A stretch of 64,000 nt of DNA from VXNE01 sp965208745. Its GTDB lineage: Bacteria > Pseudomonadota > Gammaproteobacteria > Pseudomonadales > Azotimanducaceae. Shown piece after piece: positions 1 through 8,892 of this stretch. The DNA lies in assembly GCA_965208745.1 (NCBI GenBank), contig CBDBPN010000004.1:2108001-2172000 (forward strand), read 5' to 3'. The notes beneath the pieces were generated by a model. That model had not been told where the DNA came from. It saw nothing but the letters and a program-made list of their open reading frames with translations, and searched no databases. The position numbers and the translations under genes are program-made. The stretch's first letter is position 1, and each line of letters opens with the position of its first letter.

Positions 1-1740
1 CTCGATCGGGTCTCCGTCCTCCTGCACCAGGTGGTATTCGATCTGGCGGGCCTCGTACTCGATGAAGAACGCCGCGATCGACGCCGTGGCGCGACCGTCC
101 GCCCAGCGGCCCTTCCAGCCCACCTCGTAGTTGACCGCTTCCTCCCGGCCGAACGGGATCAGGGCCTCCGTATCCTGGAAGCTCGCCAGGTTGAAGCCGC
201 CCGGCTCGTAGCCCCAGGCGACCAGGCCGTACAGCATGGCGTCGTCCGACAGCCATCGGGTGAGCGACAGCCGCGGCAGGACTTCGGTGTCCTCCTGGTC
301 GTCCGCGATGTTCGAATCCCGGTTGAGGCTCTCGTTCTGCCACTTGTCGACCCGCAGCCCGAAGCCCCACTCCCAGTCGTTGACCGTGTAGGTCACGCTC
401 CCGAAGGCCGCCAGATGGCTCTTGTCGCGGTCGCGCAACTCGGAGGGCAGCAGCAGGAACTGCTGCTCCCTGGCGGGATCGGGGACATCACCCCAGAAGA
501 AGCCGGAGAATTCGGCGGCGTCCCCGCAGAAGAAGGCGGCGTTGCCCGCACACAGGCTCAGGTCACCGCTCAGGTCGACCGTGTCGAACCACCAGATTTG
601 CGAGTTCATGACCTCATCGAACTGTGAGTGGTACACGCCCGCGATCCACTCCAGGTCGCCCTCGCCCGTAGAGGTGAAACGCAACTCGTGGGTCGTCACT
701 TCCATCTCTTCGGGACGCAGCAGGTCAAACAGGAACTCCTCCCGGATGTCGATATCGGTATACCGGGCGCTGAACGTATCCGTGTATGAACTCAGCCACA
801 GGACATCCATCCCCTCGAGTTCCAGCGTGAGTTCGATCAGACCGGCCTTCGTGTCCCGGTCGTGGTATCCGGCGGTCGAGTTGTTGACGGTATTGGGGTG
901 ACGCAGGTTGTTGCCGTCCATCTCCCGCACCCACGTGTTGTTCGGACCCTCGTACTCGTTGTAGCGGAACGAGGCGTACAGCGACAGGCGGTCCGAAAGC
1001 GGTCCGGCGATGGACACGCGTCCGCCTGCTTCGTCGACCTGGCCCACGTCCGAGGTTCCGTCCCGGCGCAATCCGTTCGCCCGGGGCGGATTCGTGTTCT
1101 TGAGATAGCCGTCGTCCGACGCGCCGAAGACGAACCCGCGCACCGCCCAGCCGGCGTCGCCGAGCGGCAGGTTGACGTGGACTTCGCCGTCTATCGTGCC
1201 CTGCTCTCCGCCCAGCACCTTGATCTTGCCGGAGGCTTCCTCCGAGTTCGGCCGCACGCTCACGAACTTGACCGCGCCACCGACGTTGCTGCCGCCGTAC
1301 AGCGTGCCCTGCGGCCCCTTGAGAACCTCGATCCGTTCGAGGTCGCCGAACCGCGACGAGGCGTCCGAGAAGATCTGCGTGTCGTCGATGTAGAACCCCA
1401 CGCCCTGGGTGTTGCCGAAGGATCCCAGTCCCCGGATGGAGACGTTGGGAAACCCGTCGAGGCGCATGGACAGGTTGAGGTTCGGCACCTGGAAGCCGAT
1501 CTGCGAGAGCGCCTTGATGTTGCCCCGGTCGATGCTCTCGCCCGTGATGACGGCGAGGGACTCCGGGATTTCCAGGAGGCTCTCCTCCCGCTTGCGGGCC
1601 GTGACGAGGATCTCCTCGATCACCCTCGACGCGCCGGGGTCGTCCCCTTCCTCTGCGTTCGCAGCGCCCACCGGGAACAGGAAGATCATTACCGAGGCCA
1701 GGCCCGCTACGGGCAGCCTCCAAATCTCTCTCCTAAGCAT
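1..1740 (-). CDS. TonB-dependent receptor, partial (C-terminus beyond left edge)
   Basis: Outer-membrane beta-barrel receptor that imports a large or scarce substrate using energy from TonB/ExbBD. About 580 residues are visible and the frame is open to the window edge, so the end of the barrel is missing. Residues 1-30 form a signal peptide. It is followed by a TonB-box-like EEILVTARKREE and a plug domain with SIRGLGSFGNTQGVGFYIDD and EVLKGPQGTLYGGSNVGG, the hallmark plug motifs. Near the edge, barrel text such as NYEVGWKGRWADGRAT is typical of the family. The start is the ATG at 1738-1740. The substrate cannot be read from sequence; the EEILVTARKRE class is common in marine and sphingomonad-like proteobacteria. 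The gene is divergent from gloA. Confidence 0.9.
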   Translation of the reverse strand, partial: MLRREIWRLPVAGLASVMIFLFPVGAANAEEGDDPGASRVIEEILVTARKREESLLEIPESLAVITGESIDRGNIKALSQIGFQVPNLNLSMRLDGFPNVSIRGLGSFGNTQGVGFYIDDTQIFSDASSRFGDLERIEVLKGPQGTLYGGSNVGGAVKFVSVRPNSEEASGKIKVLGGEQGTIDGEVHVNLPLGDAGWAVRGFVFGASDDGYLKNTNPPRANGLRRDGTSDVGQVDEAGGRVSIAGPLSDRLSLYASFRYNEYEGPNNTWVREMDGNNLRHPNTVNNSTAGYHDRDTKAGLIELTLELEGMDVLWLSSYTDTFSARYTDIDIREEFLFDLLRPEEMEVTTHELRFTSTGEGDLEWIAGVYHSQFDEVMNSQIWWFDTVDLSGDLSLCAGNAAFFCGDAAEFSGFFWGDVPDPAREQQFLLLPSELRDRDKSHLAAFGSVTYTVNDWEWGFGLRVDKWQNESLNRDSNIADDQEDTEVLPRLSLTRWLSDDAMLYGLVAWGYEPGGFNLASFQDTEALIPFGREEAVNYEVGWKGRWADGRATASIAAFFIEYEARQIEYHLVQEDGDPIE

Positions 1741-1893
1741 GCTCGTAGTCTCCCCCTACTGAACCTCCTTTCTACCGCGAAACCTCCGTTGTAGCAAGCT
1801 AACTCGACCGGTCCCGGCACGGCTCGCAGGCGGTTTGCGCACCCTCGCGAATCGTGGCGATAATCGCGTTCCCGCGACCGCCGGAGAGCACCC

Positions 1894-2289
1894 ATGGCAA
1901 AGGCCATTCACACCATGATTCGCGTGCAGGAACTGGACCGCTCGATCGACTTCTACGACCGGGCTTTCGGCCTCGAGGTGGCCGAACGGCTGGACTTCGA
2001 CGACTTCACCCTGGTCTACCTGCGCAACGCCGAGAACGACTTCGAGATCGAGTTGACCTGGAACCGGGACCAGGAGGGCGCCTACACCCACGGCAGCGGC
2101 TACGGCCACGTCGCGCTGGTGGTCGAGGACTGCGCGGCGGAGCGGGAGCGGTTCGAGGCGGAAGGCTTCGGTCCCCGGCCCGTCAGCGAACTGCACCGGG
2201 ACGGCTCGCTGCTCGCGCGGTTCTTTTTCGTGGAGGACCCGGACGGTTACAAGATCGAGGTGCTCGAGCGTCACGGGCGGTACGTGTAG
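1894..2289 (+). CDS. gloA: Lactoylglutathione lyase (glyoxalase I)
   Basis: A VOC-fold metalloenzyme that converts the methylglyoxal-glutathione hemithioacetal to S-lactoylglutathione in the cytoplasm. The 131-residue length matches E. coli GloA (135). The four metal ligands can be placed at H6, E53, H72 and E122, in FEIELTWNRD, GYGHVALVVED and EDPDGYKIEVLE, which align closely with the E. coli motifs. The protein starts at an ATG in the context MAKAIHTMIRVQELDRS, the expected N-terminus. The oxygenase gene 16 bases downstream may be co-transcribed. The active-site set suggests the Ni-type class. Substrate specificity beyond methylglyoxal is not provable from sequence. Confidence 0.88.
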   Translation: MAKAIHTMIRVQELDRSIDFYDRAFGLEVAERLDFDDFTLVYLRNAENDFEIELTWNRDQEGAYTHGSGYGHVALVVEDCAAERERFEAEGFGPRPVSELHRDGSLLARFFFVEDPDGYKIEVLERHGRYV

Positions 2290-2305
2290 GTACGAGGCAA
2301 CCCGG

Positions 2306-3151
2306 ATGGCATACCAGGTCACCGAAGAGCAGAAGCGCGCCCTGCGCGAGGACGGCATCGTCAAGCTGCCGGGCCTGGTGGATGCGGCGCTGCTCGCGGA
2401 GCTGAACGCGTGCTTCTGGTGGTCGGTCGCCCACCCCGGGCCGATCGCCGTGGGCAACACGGAAGGGGACGACATCCTCTTCGTCGAGAACGCCAACCCC
2501 GAGGCCCGGCCCATGTACCGCGACCTGGTGTCGGGCTCGCCGTTCGGCCAGATCGCTGCGGACCTGTGGGGTTCCGACTACGTCGGCTACTACGCGGAAG
2601 AGGTGTTCTGGAAGCGGGGCAGCGCGGTTCCGACTTTCTGGCACCAGGACACCGTCTACTCGCCCTGGAGGGGGGAGCACTGGGGCAACTTCTGGATTCC
2701 GTTGTGCGAGATGGACAGGGAACACGCGATCCGGGTAGTGCGCGCCTCGCACCTGGGCGTCATGTACGACGGGACGACGTTCAACCCGAAGGACCCGACG
2801 GACCCGCTCTGGGGCGATGCCGGCGACTTCCCCCGCTTGCCGGACATCTCCGCCGAGGTGGCGGCGGACCCGGACTCGTGGGACATCTCCGGGTTCGACG
2901 TCACGCCAGGCGACGTCGTCGTCTTCCATCCGCACTGTCTGCACACCGGCGGCGGCGCCGACGAGACGCTGCCGGAGCGCCGCAACCTCGTGCTGCGCTT
3001 CTTCGGCGATGAGTCCTACTACAGCGAACACCTTCCGGACGCGCCGGGCATGTACGACCACAAGCCCATTCGCGCCGCGGCGGGTGGATACCTGAAGGAC
3101 GGCGACCTCTACCGCCCGAAGGGAACGCTCCAGGCCAACCTGTCGGTCTGA
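2306..3151 (+). CDS. Phytanoyl-CoA dioxygenase (PhyH) family protein
   Basis: Fe(II)/2-oxoglutarate-dependent oxygenase of the PhyH family, 281 residues, cytoplasmic, with no signal peptide. The facial triad is visible as FWHQDT (H113, D115) and a distal histidine in HPHCLHTGGG (about H213). An arginine near R226 in ERRNLVLRFF would bind 2-oxoglutarate. The family hydroxylates very different small molecules (phytanoyl-CoA, ectoine, alkaloid-like compounds), and nothing here fixes the substrate. It lies 16 bases after gloA on the same strand. A second, diverged PhyH protein is encoded at 5603-6370; the two are not close paralogues. Confidence 0.85.
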   Translation: MAYQVTEEQKRALREDGIVKLPGLVDAALLAELNACFWWSVAHPGPIAVGNTEGDDILFVENANPEARPMYRDLVSGSPFGQIAADLWGSDYVGYYAEEVFWKRGSAVPTFWHQDTVYSPWRGEHWGNFWIPLCEMDREHAIRVVRASHLGVMYDGTTFNPKDPTDPLWGDAGDFPRLPDISAEVAADPDSWDISGFDVTPGDVVVFHPHCLHTGGGADETLPERRNLVLRFFGDESYYSEHLPDAPGMYDHKPIRAAAGGYLKDGDLYRPKGTLQANLSV

Positions 3152-3332
3152 TCCGTTGACCCGGGTCCCGCGCGTCGGTGTTCCGTCCGGGGGTGCTTTC
3201 AAACTGTCCCCTGGTCACTCTGGATCGGAGTCTGCTGCACGCGTCCGGCCCCGAGTGCGAGATCGTGGTTCCCTATGCGGACGACGCGATGCGCGTGCGC
3301 CTGATGGATCGGCAGAGGATGGGGCTACCAAC

Positions 3333-3758
3333 CTAGCCATCCACCTCCGGCGGCGCCCGGTCGCGCTTGACCGCTCCGCGGCGGCGCTTCTGGTCGCGGC
3401 GCCTCGCGCGCGCCCCCGGACTGGGTGTCGTCGGTCGGCGGGGCGTCGGCGGCTTGCGGGCCTCCGCGACCAGTTCACCCAGGCGCTCCAGGGCCGCTTC
3501 CCGATTGCGCGACTGGCTGCGATGCGTCTGCGCGAAGATGACGATCTCGCCGGACGCCGCGAGACGTTGCCCCGCCGCCGCCCTGAGCCGCCGGGCCCAC
3601 CCGTCGGGCAACCCGGACCGGTCCACGTCGAAGCGCAGTTCCACCGCCGTCGAGACTTTGTTGACGTGCTGTCCGCCGGGGCCCGAGGCGCGCACGAACT
3701 TCCACGCGAGCGCTTCCTCGGGTACCTCGACGCCGCTCGCGATCTCGACCAGGGCCAT
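3333..3758 (-). CDS. arfB: Alternative ribosome-rescue factor / peptidyl-tRNA hydrolase ArfB
   Basis: A release-factor-like protein that hydrolyses peptidyl-tRNA on ribosomes stalled at the end of truncated mRNA. Residues 22-33 read VRASGPGGQHVN, containing the catalytic GGQ (28-30) shared with class I release factors. The recognition domains of those factors are absent, which defines ArfB. The C-terminus (about 105-141) is rich in Arg and Lys, as needed to occupy the mRNA entry channel. Length 141 residues matches E. coli ArfB (140). It starts 6 bases after the DUF2461 gene ends, so the two probably form an operon. No defect is visible. Confidence 0.92.
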   Translation of the reverse strand: MALVEIASGVEVPEEALAWKFVRASGPGGQHVNKVSTAVELRFDVDRSGLPDGWARRLRAAAGQRLAASGEIVIFAQTHRSQSRNREAALERLGELVAEARKPPTPRRPTTPSPGARARRRDQKRRRGAVKRDRAPPEVDG

Positions 3759-3764
3759 CGCGTC

Positions 3765-4454
3765 TCAGTGCTCGAGGCCGAGCGCGTCGCAGAGGAAGCC
3801 CATGTAGCCCTTGCTGGCCGCGAAGCGTTCGCCGACCGCGTCGGCGAAGCCCGGACTGCCGGCCTCGGATCGCTCGACGTTGCACACGGCGATGTGGTCC
3901 TTGCGCTTGAGGTCCTCGAGGTAAGGATGGTCCGGCGGATACCCCCGCGGCGGGCGCTTGAGGCTGGACCCGCCGAGGTCGAAGACGCCGCGGAAACGCC
4001 GGTTGTCCCGCACCCGCTTCCACTTCGCGGAATGCTCGAAGATCGCGGTGCGAATCGCTTCGAGCGCACTCCGCTCGGGATGCCACATGCCGGCGGCGAG
4101 AAAGCAGGTCTCGCCCTGGATGTGCACGTAGAAGCCCGGCGCGTGGACGTCCTTGCCGCGTTCGTGGCGGAACTGCATGCCGATGTTGGTCTTGTAGGGG
4201 GTCTTGTCCTTCGAGAAACGGGTGTCGCGGTAGACGCGCATCAGCGACCCGCCCGTCCGCTTCGGAATCGCCAGGAAGTGGTCCGAGATCGCCGGGAGCC
4301 GCGCGTTCATGGCGGCGATGAAGTCGAGCGCCGGCTCGAGCACCGACTCCTCGTAGCGGTGCTTGTTCTCGTTGAACCACGGCCGTTCGTTGTTCTGTTC
4401 GAGCTCTTCGAGAAACCGGAAGGTCTCCACCCCGAACCCCTGGAAATCTCCCAT
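3765..4454 (-). CDS. DUF2461 family protein (TIGR02453)
   Basis: Conserved protein of unknown function, 229 residues. It opens with the family pattern GFGVETFRFLEELEQNNER and PWFNENKHRYEE. It continues with RTGGSLMRVYRDTRFSKDKTPYK and FYVHIQGETCFLAAGMWHPE, all diagnostic of DUF2461. No signal peptide or membrane segment is seen. The start is the ATG at 4452-4454, giving the usual N-terminus; longer upstream readings only run antisense to the next transporter gene. It is probably transcribed with arfB, 6 bases downstream. No biochemical role is established for the family. Confidence 0.88.
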   Translation of the reverse strand: MGDFQGFGVETFRFLEELEQNNERPWFNENKHRYEESVLEPALDFIAAMNARLPAISDHFLAIPKRTGGSLMRVYRDTRFSKDKTPYKTNIGMQFRHERGKDVHAPGFYVHIQGETCFLAAGMWHPERSALEAIRTAIFEHSAKWKRVRDNRRFRGVFDLGGSSLKRPPRGYPPDHPYLEDLKRKDHIAVCNVERSEAGSPGFADAVGERFAASKGYMGFLCDALGLEH

Positions 4455-4529
4455 GCGTCGGCTCCGTCGCCCGGCGTTGGGGGCGAGATCAGGGCGACAC
4501 ACTAAGCGCTCGCCCCGGACACCGCAATT

Positions 4530-5537
4530 GTGTGTGCGCGTATCTGGACGCTGTTCCTCGGCCGCATCGGCGTCGGCGCCGGCGAGGCGACGCTGGGCCC
4601 CGCAGCCATGTCCATGATCTCCGACCTGTTCCCGCCCGAGCGCCGGGGAACCGCGATTGCCGTGTTCATCACGGGCGCCGCGATCGGCTCGGGTTTCGCG
4701 ACGGTCCTCGCCGCGACCGTGTTCGACGTGCTGGAGGACTTCGCGGAGATCGCCCTGCCGCTGGTCGGCACGGTTCGGCCCTGGCAGGTCGTGTTCTTCG
4801 TCGTCGGCCTGCCGGGACTCCTGGTCGCGATACTGGCACTGGCGATGCGGGAACCCGCCCGGGGCGACGCCGTCGGCACCGCGGGCATTCCGCTGCGCGA
4901 GGTCTGGGCGCACGTGCGCGAACACGCCGTGCTGATCACGTGCACCCTCATCGGCTTCAGCATCCTCGCCATCAAGTCCTACGGCATCGCGGCCTGGGTT
5001 CCGACGTTCTTCGTGCGGACCCACGGCTGGTCCGTGGGCCAGGCCGGAATCTACTTCGGGCTGACGCTCGCCATCACGGCCACGATCGGCGCGATCGTCG
5101 GCGGTCGCCTGTCGGACTGGCTCGCGGGCCGGGGGATGGCCGACGCGAAGATTCAGATCGCGATCCTCGCCAACCTGCTCACGCTCGTTCCGATCGTGGC
5201 TTACCCGCTGGTAGCCGACGACGTGGCCGCCATCGGCCTCGTCGCCGCGTACTACCTCTTCGCCGCGGCCACGACCCCCATGGGCGCCGCGATCGTGCAG
5301 GAGATCACGCCGCCCCGCATGCGCGGGCAGGTCTACGCGGTGTTCCTGTTCACCTCGACGCTGGTCGGCATGGGTTTCGGACCCCTGTCGATCGCGCTCA
5401 TCACCGACAACGTCTTCGGCGACCCGGCGGACCTGCGTTACTCGCTCGCGATGGTGCCCGTGGTCACGGTTTCGCTGGGGCTGGTGTTCCTGCTGGCGGC
5501 GAGGCGCCAATACAAGGCGCTGCCCCGGGTGTACTGA
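4530..5537 (+). pseudogene. MFS transporter, N-terminally truncated
   Basis: A major facilitator superfamily protein of the Spinster-like bacterial type, 335 residues against about 430 usual. The visible part begins in the fourth-helix region (LFLGRIGVGAGEATLGPAAM) and continues with SDLFPPERRGTAIAVF and helices to the end. The first three helices and the A motif after helix 2 are missing. The frame is closed upstream by TAA at 4503-4505, only 49 bases from the start of the divergent DUF2461 gene, so there is no room for the lost part. The apparent GTG start at 4530 lacks a convincing ribosome site. Most likely a 5'-deleted remnant that no longer folds as a transporter; an assembly deletion is the alternative. 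Confidence 0.75.
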
Positions 5538-5602
5538 AGTCCGGCGGGCCGGCGCGGCGCTATACTCGCGGGCTCGTTGCCGAGGTGCGTCGAGGTTGCC
5601 CG

Positions 5603-6370
5603 ATGCTGAGTCCCGAGCAGATCGATCGCTACCGTACCGACGGCTACGTCATTCCGGACTATCGCGTTCCGGAGCCGGTGCTCGCGGACATCCGCTCGGC
5701 TCACGACCGGCTGATCGAACGCCATCCGCAGTTCACGGACTACTGTCCGGCGCTCCTCGCCTTCGACACCGGCTTCCTGAATGTCGCACGCATTCCCGAG
5801 ATCCTGGACCTGGTCGAACAGCTCATCGGCCCGGACTTCGCCCTGTGGAACTCGAGCTTCTTCGCCAAGCCCGCGCGGCACGGTACGCGCACGCCCTGGC
5901 ACCAGGACGGCGAATACTGGCCGATCCGGCCGGTGGCGACGTGCTCGGTGTGGATCGCGGTCGATGCGTCGACGACGGAAAACGGTTGTCTGCGCGTGAT
6001 CCCGGGCTCCCAGCGGGACCGGCGCGTCATGGCCCACCGGTTCAATGGTGCGAAGGGGCTGAGCCTGCCGCTCGAGCTGCAGCCCGAGGAATACGACGAA
6101 GGCGACGCCTGCGACATCGTCCTCGAGGCGGGACAGGTTTCCCTGCACGACGTCTTCCTCGCGCACGCCTCCGAGCCGAACACCTCGGACCGCCCGCGCC
6201 GCGGCATGACGCTGCGCTACATGCCGACGATGTCGGTCTACGACCGGGAACTTGCCACGACACAGGCGCCGGCTGCCCACCGGCGCGTCGCCATGGCCGA
6301 ACGGACGCTCTATCTCATGCGGGGCGAGGACCGCTCCGGCGGTCGCAACGACTACCGGATGCGGTCGTAA
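5603..6370 (+). CDS. Phytanoyl-CoA dioxygenase (PhyH) family protein
   Basis: Fe(II)/2-oxoglutarate oxygenase, 255 residues, cytoplasmic. The N-terminus LSPEQIDRYRTDGYVIPDY is the typical PhyH opening. TPWHQDGEYWPI provides H100 and D102, and FLAHASEPNTSDRPRRG provides the distal histidine (about H188) and a cosubstrate arginine. NGCLRVIPGSQ is the characteristic strand before the distal histidine. The ATG at 5603 gives the canonical start. The substrate is unknown. It follows the truncated transporter gene on the same strand and converges with the desaturase gene, whose stop lies 5 bases away. Confidence 0.87.
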   Translation: MLSPEQIDRYRTDGYVIPDYRVPEPVLADIRSAHDRLIERHPQFTDYCPALLAFDTGFLNVARIPEILDLVEQLIGPDFALWNSSFFAKPARHGTRTPWHQDGEYWPIRPVATCSVWIAVDASTTENGCLRVIPGSQRDRRVMAHRFNGAKGLSLPLELQPEEYDEGDACDIVLEAGQVSLHDVFLAHASEPNTSDRPRRGMTLRYMPTMSVYDRELATTQAPAAHRRVAMAERTLYLMRGEDRSGGRNDYRMRS

Positions 6371-6375
6371 CGGCG

Positions 6376-7569
6376 TTACGCGCGTGCGGTGGCCGGGACG
6401 CTGTAGGACTTGAGGTCGGCCACGAACTCCTTGAGCACCTGGATGCCGGTCGCTTCCGCCTCGCCGCACCACTCCCGGAATGCCGCGAGCAGGTCGTCCC
6501 CGCGGCCGCGCTTCGACCACACATCCACGAGTTCGAGCCGCTTCTCGTAGATCGTCTTCAGCCGCGGGCTCACCCCCGTGATCTCGCTGATCCGTCGGCG
6601 CTGACGGTCGCTGACCAGGGTGTCGTGACGGCACAGCACCGGCTTCGAGCGCCTGAGCAGCCGCCGCGTGCCCGCATCGGCCTGGCGGAACTCCTGCTTG
6701 ACCAGCGGCGCGACCACTTCTTCCGCGTAGCGCGACATGACGCGGAACCGGTCGTTCAGCACCGCCCAGGTGGTGTCCATGTCGATGGAGGTCTTGCCCT
6801 CGACCCGCGCGACCACCGGGCCCGTGGAGAGGGGCGTGGCGAGCCCAAGGCGCTCGAAGAGCCGTATCCACGCCCACCCGAGATCGAACTCCCACGGTTT
6901 GACGGAAAGCTTCGCGGAGTTGGGGTACGTGTGGTGGTTGTTGTGCAGTTCCTCGCCGCCGATCAGGATGCCCCAGGGCGCAAAGTTGGTCGCCGCGTCG
7001 GGACACTCGAAGTTGCGGTAGCCGATCCGGTGGCCGACGCCGTTGACCACGCCCGCCGCGAGGAACGGAATCCAGAGCATCTGCACGGCCCAGACCGTGA
7101 GGCCCAGCACGCCGAACAGGGCGAGGTTCACGAACAGGAGCAGGGTGACCCCGAGGGAGGTGTGGGGGGTGTAGACGCGGTTCTCGATCCAGTCGTCGGG
7201 CGTCCCCTTCCCGTAACGTTCGAGGGTATCCGTCGTGGCGCCGGCGCGGTAGTACTCGGCGCCCTTGAAGAGAATGGCGCGCAGCCCGTGGATCTGCGGG
7301 CTGTGCGGGTCGCCCTCGACGTCCGCCGCAGTGTGGTGCTTGCGGTGTACGGCCGTCCACTCCTTCGTGATCATGCCGGTCGTCAGCCACAGCCAGAACC
7401 GGAAGAAGTGCTGCAGGGCCGGGTGCAGTTCGAGGGCCCGGTGGGCGGAGAAGCGGTGCAGGTACACGGTGACGGCGACGATCGTCAGGTGCGTCATCAG
7501 CAGGACGTAGACGGCGATCACCGGCAGGGAGAACCCCACCGCGCCGTACCACAAGTATTCAAGGATCAC
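6376..7569 (-). CDS. Membrane fatty acid desaturase (acyl-CoA delta-9 type)
   Basis: Integral membrane di-iron desaturase, 397 residues, introducing a double bond into acyl chains and so tuning membrane fluidity. The three histidine boxes are present: HRFSAH, HRKHH and HNNHH, the last within GEELHNNHHTYPNSAK. Hydrophobic segments precede and separate the boxes. The roughly 110-residue C-terminal region after the last box, with VDVWSKRGRGDDLLAAFREW, is the cytosolic extension seen in proteobacterial DesA/acyl-CoA desaturases. The start is taken as GTG at 7567-7569 (ILEYLWYG), which gives the usual short N-terminus; upstream in-frame sequence lacks family similarity. It is divergent from the YbdK-type gene. 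Confidence 0.88.
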   Translation of the reverse strand: MILEYLWYGAVGFSLPVIAVYVLLMTHLTIVAVTVYLHRFSAHRALELHPALQHFFRFWLWLTTGMITKEWTAVHRKHHTAADVEGDPHSPQIHGLRAILFKGAEYYRAGATTDTLERYGKGTPDDWIENRVYTPHTSLGVTLLLFVNLALFGVLGLTVWAVQMLWIPFLAAGVVNGVGHRIGYRNFECPDAATNFAPWGILIGGEELHNNHHTYPNSAKLSVKPWEFDLGWAWIRLFERLGLATPLSTGPVVARVEGKTSIDMDTTWAVLNDRFRVMSRYAEEVVAPLVKQEFRQADAGTRRLLRRSKPVLCRHDTLVSDRQRRRISEITGVSPRLKTIYEKRLELVDVWSKRGRGDDLLAAFREWCGEAEATGIQVLKEFVADLKSYSVPATARA

Positions 7570-7746
7570 CGCCGCTCTCCTACTCCGAGGGGACGCTTGC
7601 CCGCTCACCGCGGGGCCGCACATTCTGGCCGTTCGTCCCGGAAGATACCACCGTTCCGGGAAGGTGGCACGCATGGCGCGCGGCGCGGCGGAAGCGCCCG
7701 TGGTCGCCGGTCTACAATACTCCGCACCGTCGATTGGAGCGCCCCC

Positions 7747-8883
7747 CTGGCCACCACGGAAGACCTTGCCATCACCCTCGGCATCGAGGAGGAGTTCTTC
7801 CTTGTCGATCCCGAATCCCGCGACCTGATCGCCGATCCCGACCCGGCGATCTTCGACGCCTGCGCCGCCGCGGCCGGTCGCCATCAGGTCGCGCACGAGT
7901 TCCTGCGCTCGCAGGTCGAGACGAGCACGCGCGTGTGCGCATCGATCGGGGAGTTGCGCGACGCCCTGGCCGAGACGCGTTCCATCGTGGTCGACGCCGC
8001 CGAGCGGCACGGCGCGGTGGCGCTGGCGACGTCCATGCATCCGTTCGCCGATTGGCGCGACCAGGCCCCGACGGCGAAGGAACGCTACGAGCGCTTCGCG
8101 ATTACCTTCCAGGAGAGCGTGCGGCGCCTGATCGTCGGCGGCATGCATGTCCACGCCGGCTTCGGAACCCGCGATTCGCGCATCCGGGTGATGACCGCGT
8201 TGCGCCGGTACTTGCCGACGCTGCACGCCCTGTCCGGGTCGTCGCCGTTCAATGCCGGCCGCGAGACGGGCTTCAAGTCGTACCGGCTGACGATCATGGG
8301 CGCCCTGCCGCGCACCAGCCTGCCGCCGCCGCTGTTCTCCCACCACGACTACCGGACGCTGGTCGAAGACTACCGCGCGCTGGATTTCATCGACGACGGT
8401 AGCGAGTTGTGGTGGGACGTGCGCCCTTCGGCGCGTTACCCGACGGTCGAACTCAGGATCTGCGACATCTGTACGCGCCTCGACGACGCCGTGGCGGTGG
8501 CGGCGCTCTACGCGTGCCTGATCCGGAAGCTCTTGCGGCAGGACATGGATGGGGGACTGCCCGCGGAGCCTCCCACGGAGATCATCGCGGAAAACCGCTG
8601 GCTCGCGGCGCGTTACGGGGTGCTGGCCTTCCTGGGCGATGTCGGCGGCGGTGGCCGGGTGGACATCGACGACCACCTCGACGCGCTCCTGCACGAGGTG
8701 GCCGAGGATGCCCGCGCCCTGGGCTGCGAAGAGGAAGTTGCCCGCATTCGCGACATCGTCCGCGCCGGGACCTCGGCGGACCGGCAGATCGACCTGTTCC
8801 GCCTGCGCCGCGTCGAGGGCGACGACGAGGGGGAGGCGTTGCGCGCCGTCGTTGACGCGGCGGTGGCCGAAACCCGTCCCTGA
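7747..8883 (+). CDS. Carboxylate-amine ligase, YbdK/GCS2 family
   Basis: ATP-dependent ligase of the glutamate-cysteine ligase type 2 fold; E. coli YbdK has weak gamma-glutamyl-cysteine activity. Residues 10-18 read TLGIEEEFF, the family signature. VGGMHVHAGF, SGSSPFNAGRETGFKSYR and ELWWDVRPSARYPTVELRICD are further conserved blocks. About 378 residues from the CTG at 7747, close to E. coli YbdK (372). No ATG, GTG or TTG lies in frame at the right place. CTG at 7747, directly after a six-C run, is the nearest plausible start. A one-base error in that run would instead connect to TTG at 7734. The start is therefore uncertain although the body is secure. Confidence 0.83.
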   Translation: MATTEDLAITLGIEEEFFLVDPESRDLIADPDPAIFDACAAAAGRHQVAHEFLRSQVETSTRVCASIGELRDALAETRSIVVDAAERHGAVALATSMHPFADWRDQAPTAKERYERFAITFQESVRRLIVGGMHVHAGFGTRDSRIRVMTALRRYLPTLHALSGSSPFNAGRETGFKSYRLTIMGALPRTSLPPPLFSHHDYRTLVEDYRALDFIDDGSELWWDVRPSARYPTVELRICDICTRLDDAVAVAALYACLIRKLLRQDMDGGLPAEPPTEIIAENRWLAARYGVLAFLGDVGGGGRVDIDDHLDALLHEVAEDARALGCEEEVARIRDIVRAGTSADRQIDLFRLRRVEGDDEGEALRAVVDAAVAETRP

Positions 8884-8892
8884 CGAGGTTCG

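Noticed and set aside
3220..3336. A coding-like 38-codon reading on the plus strand ending VPYADDAMRVRL...RQRMGLPT before arfB
   Set aside because: No start, no recognised family, and too short to separate from chance in high-GC DNA; possibly the tail of a lost gene.
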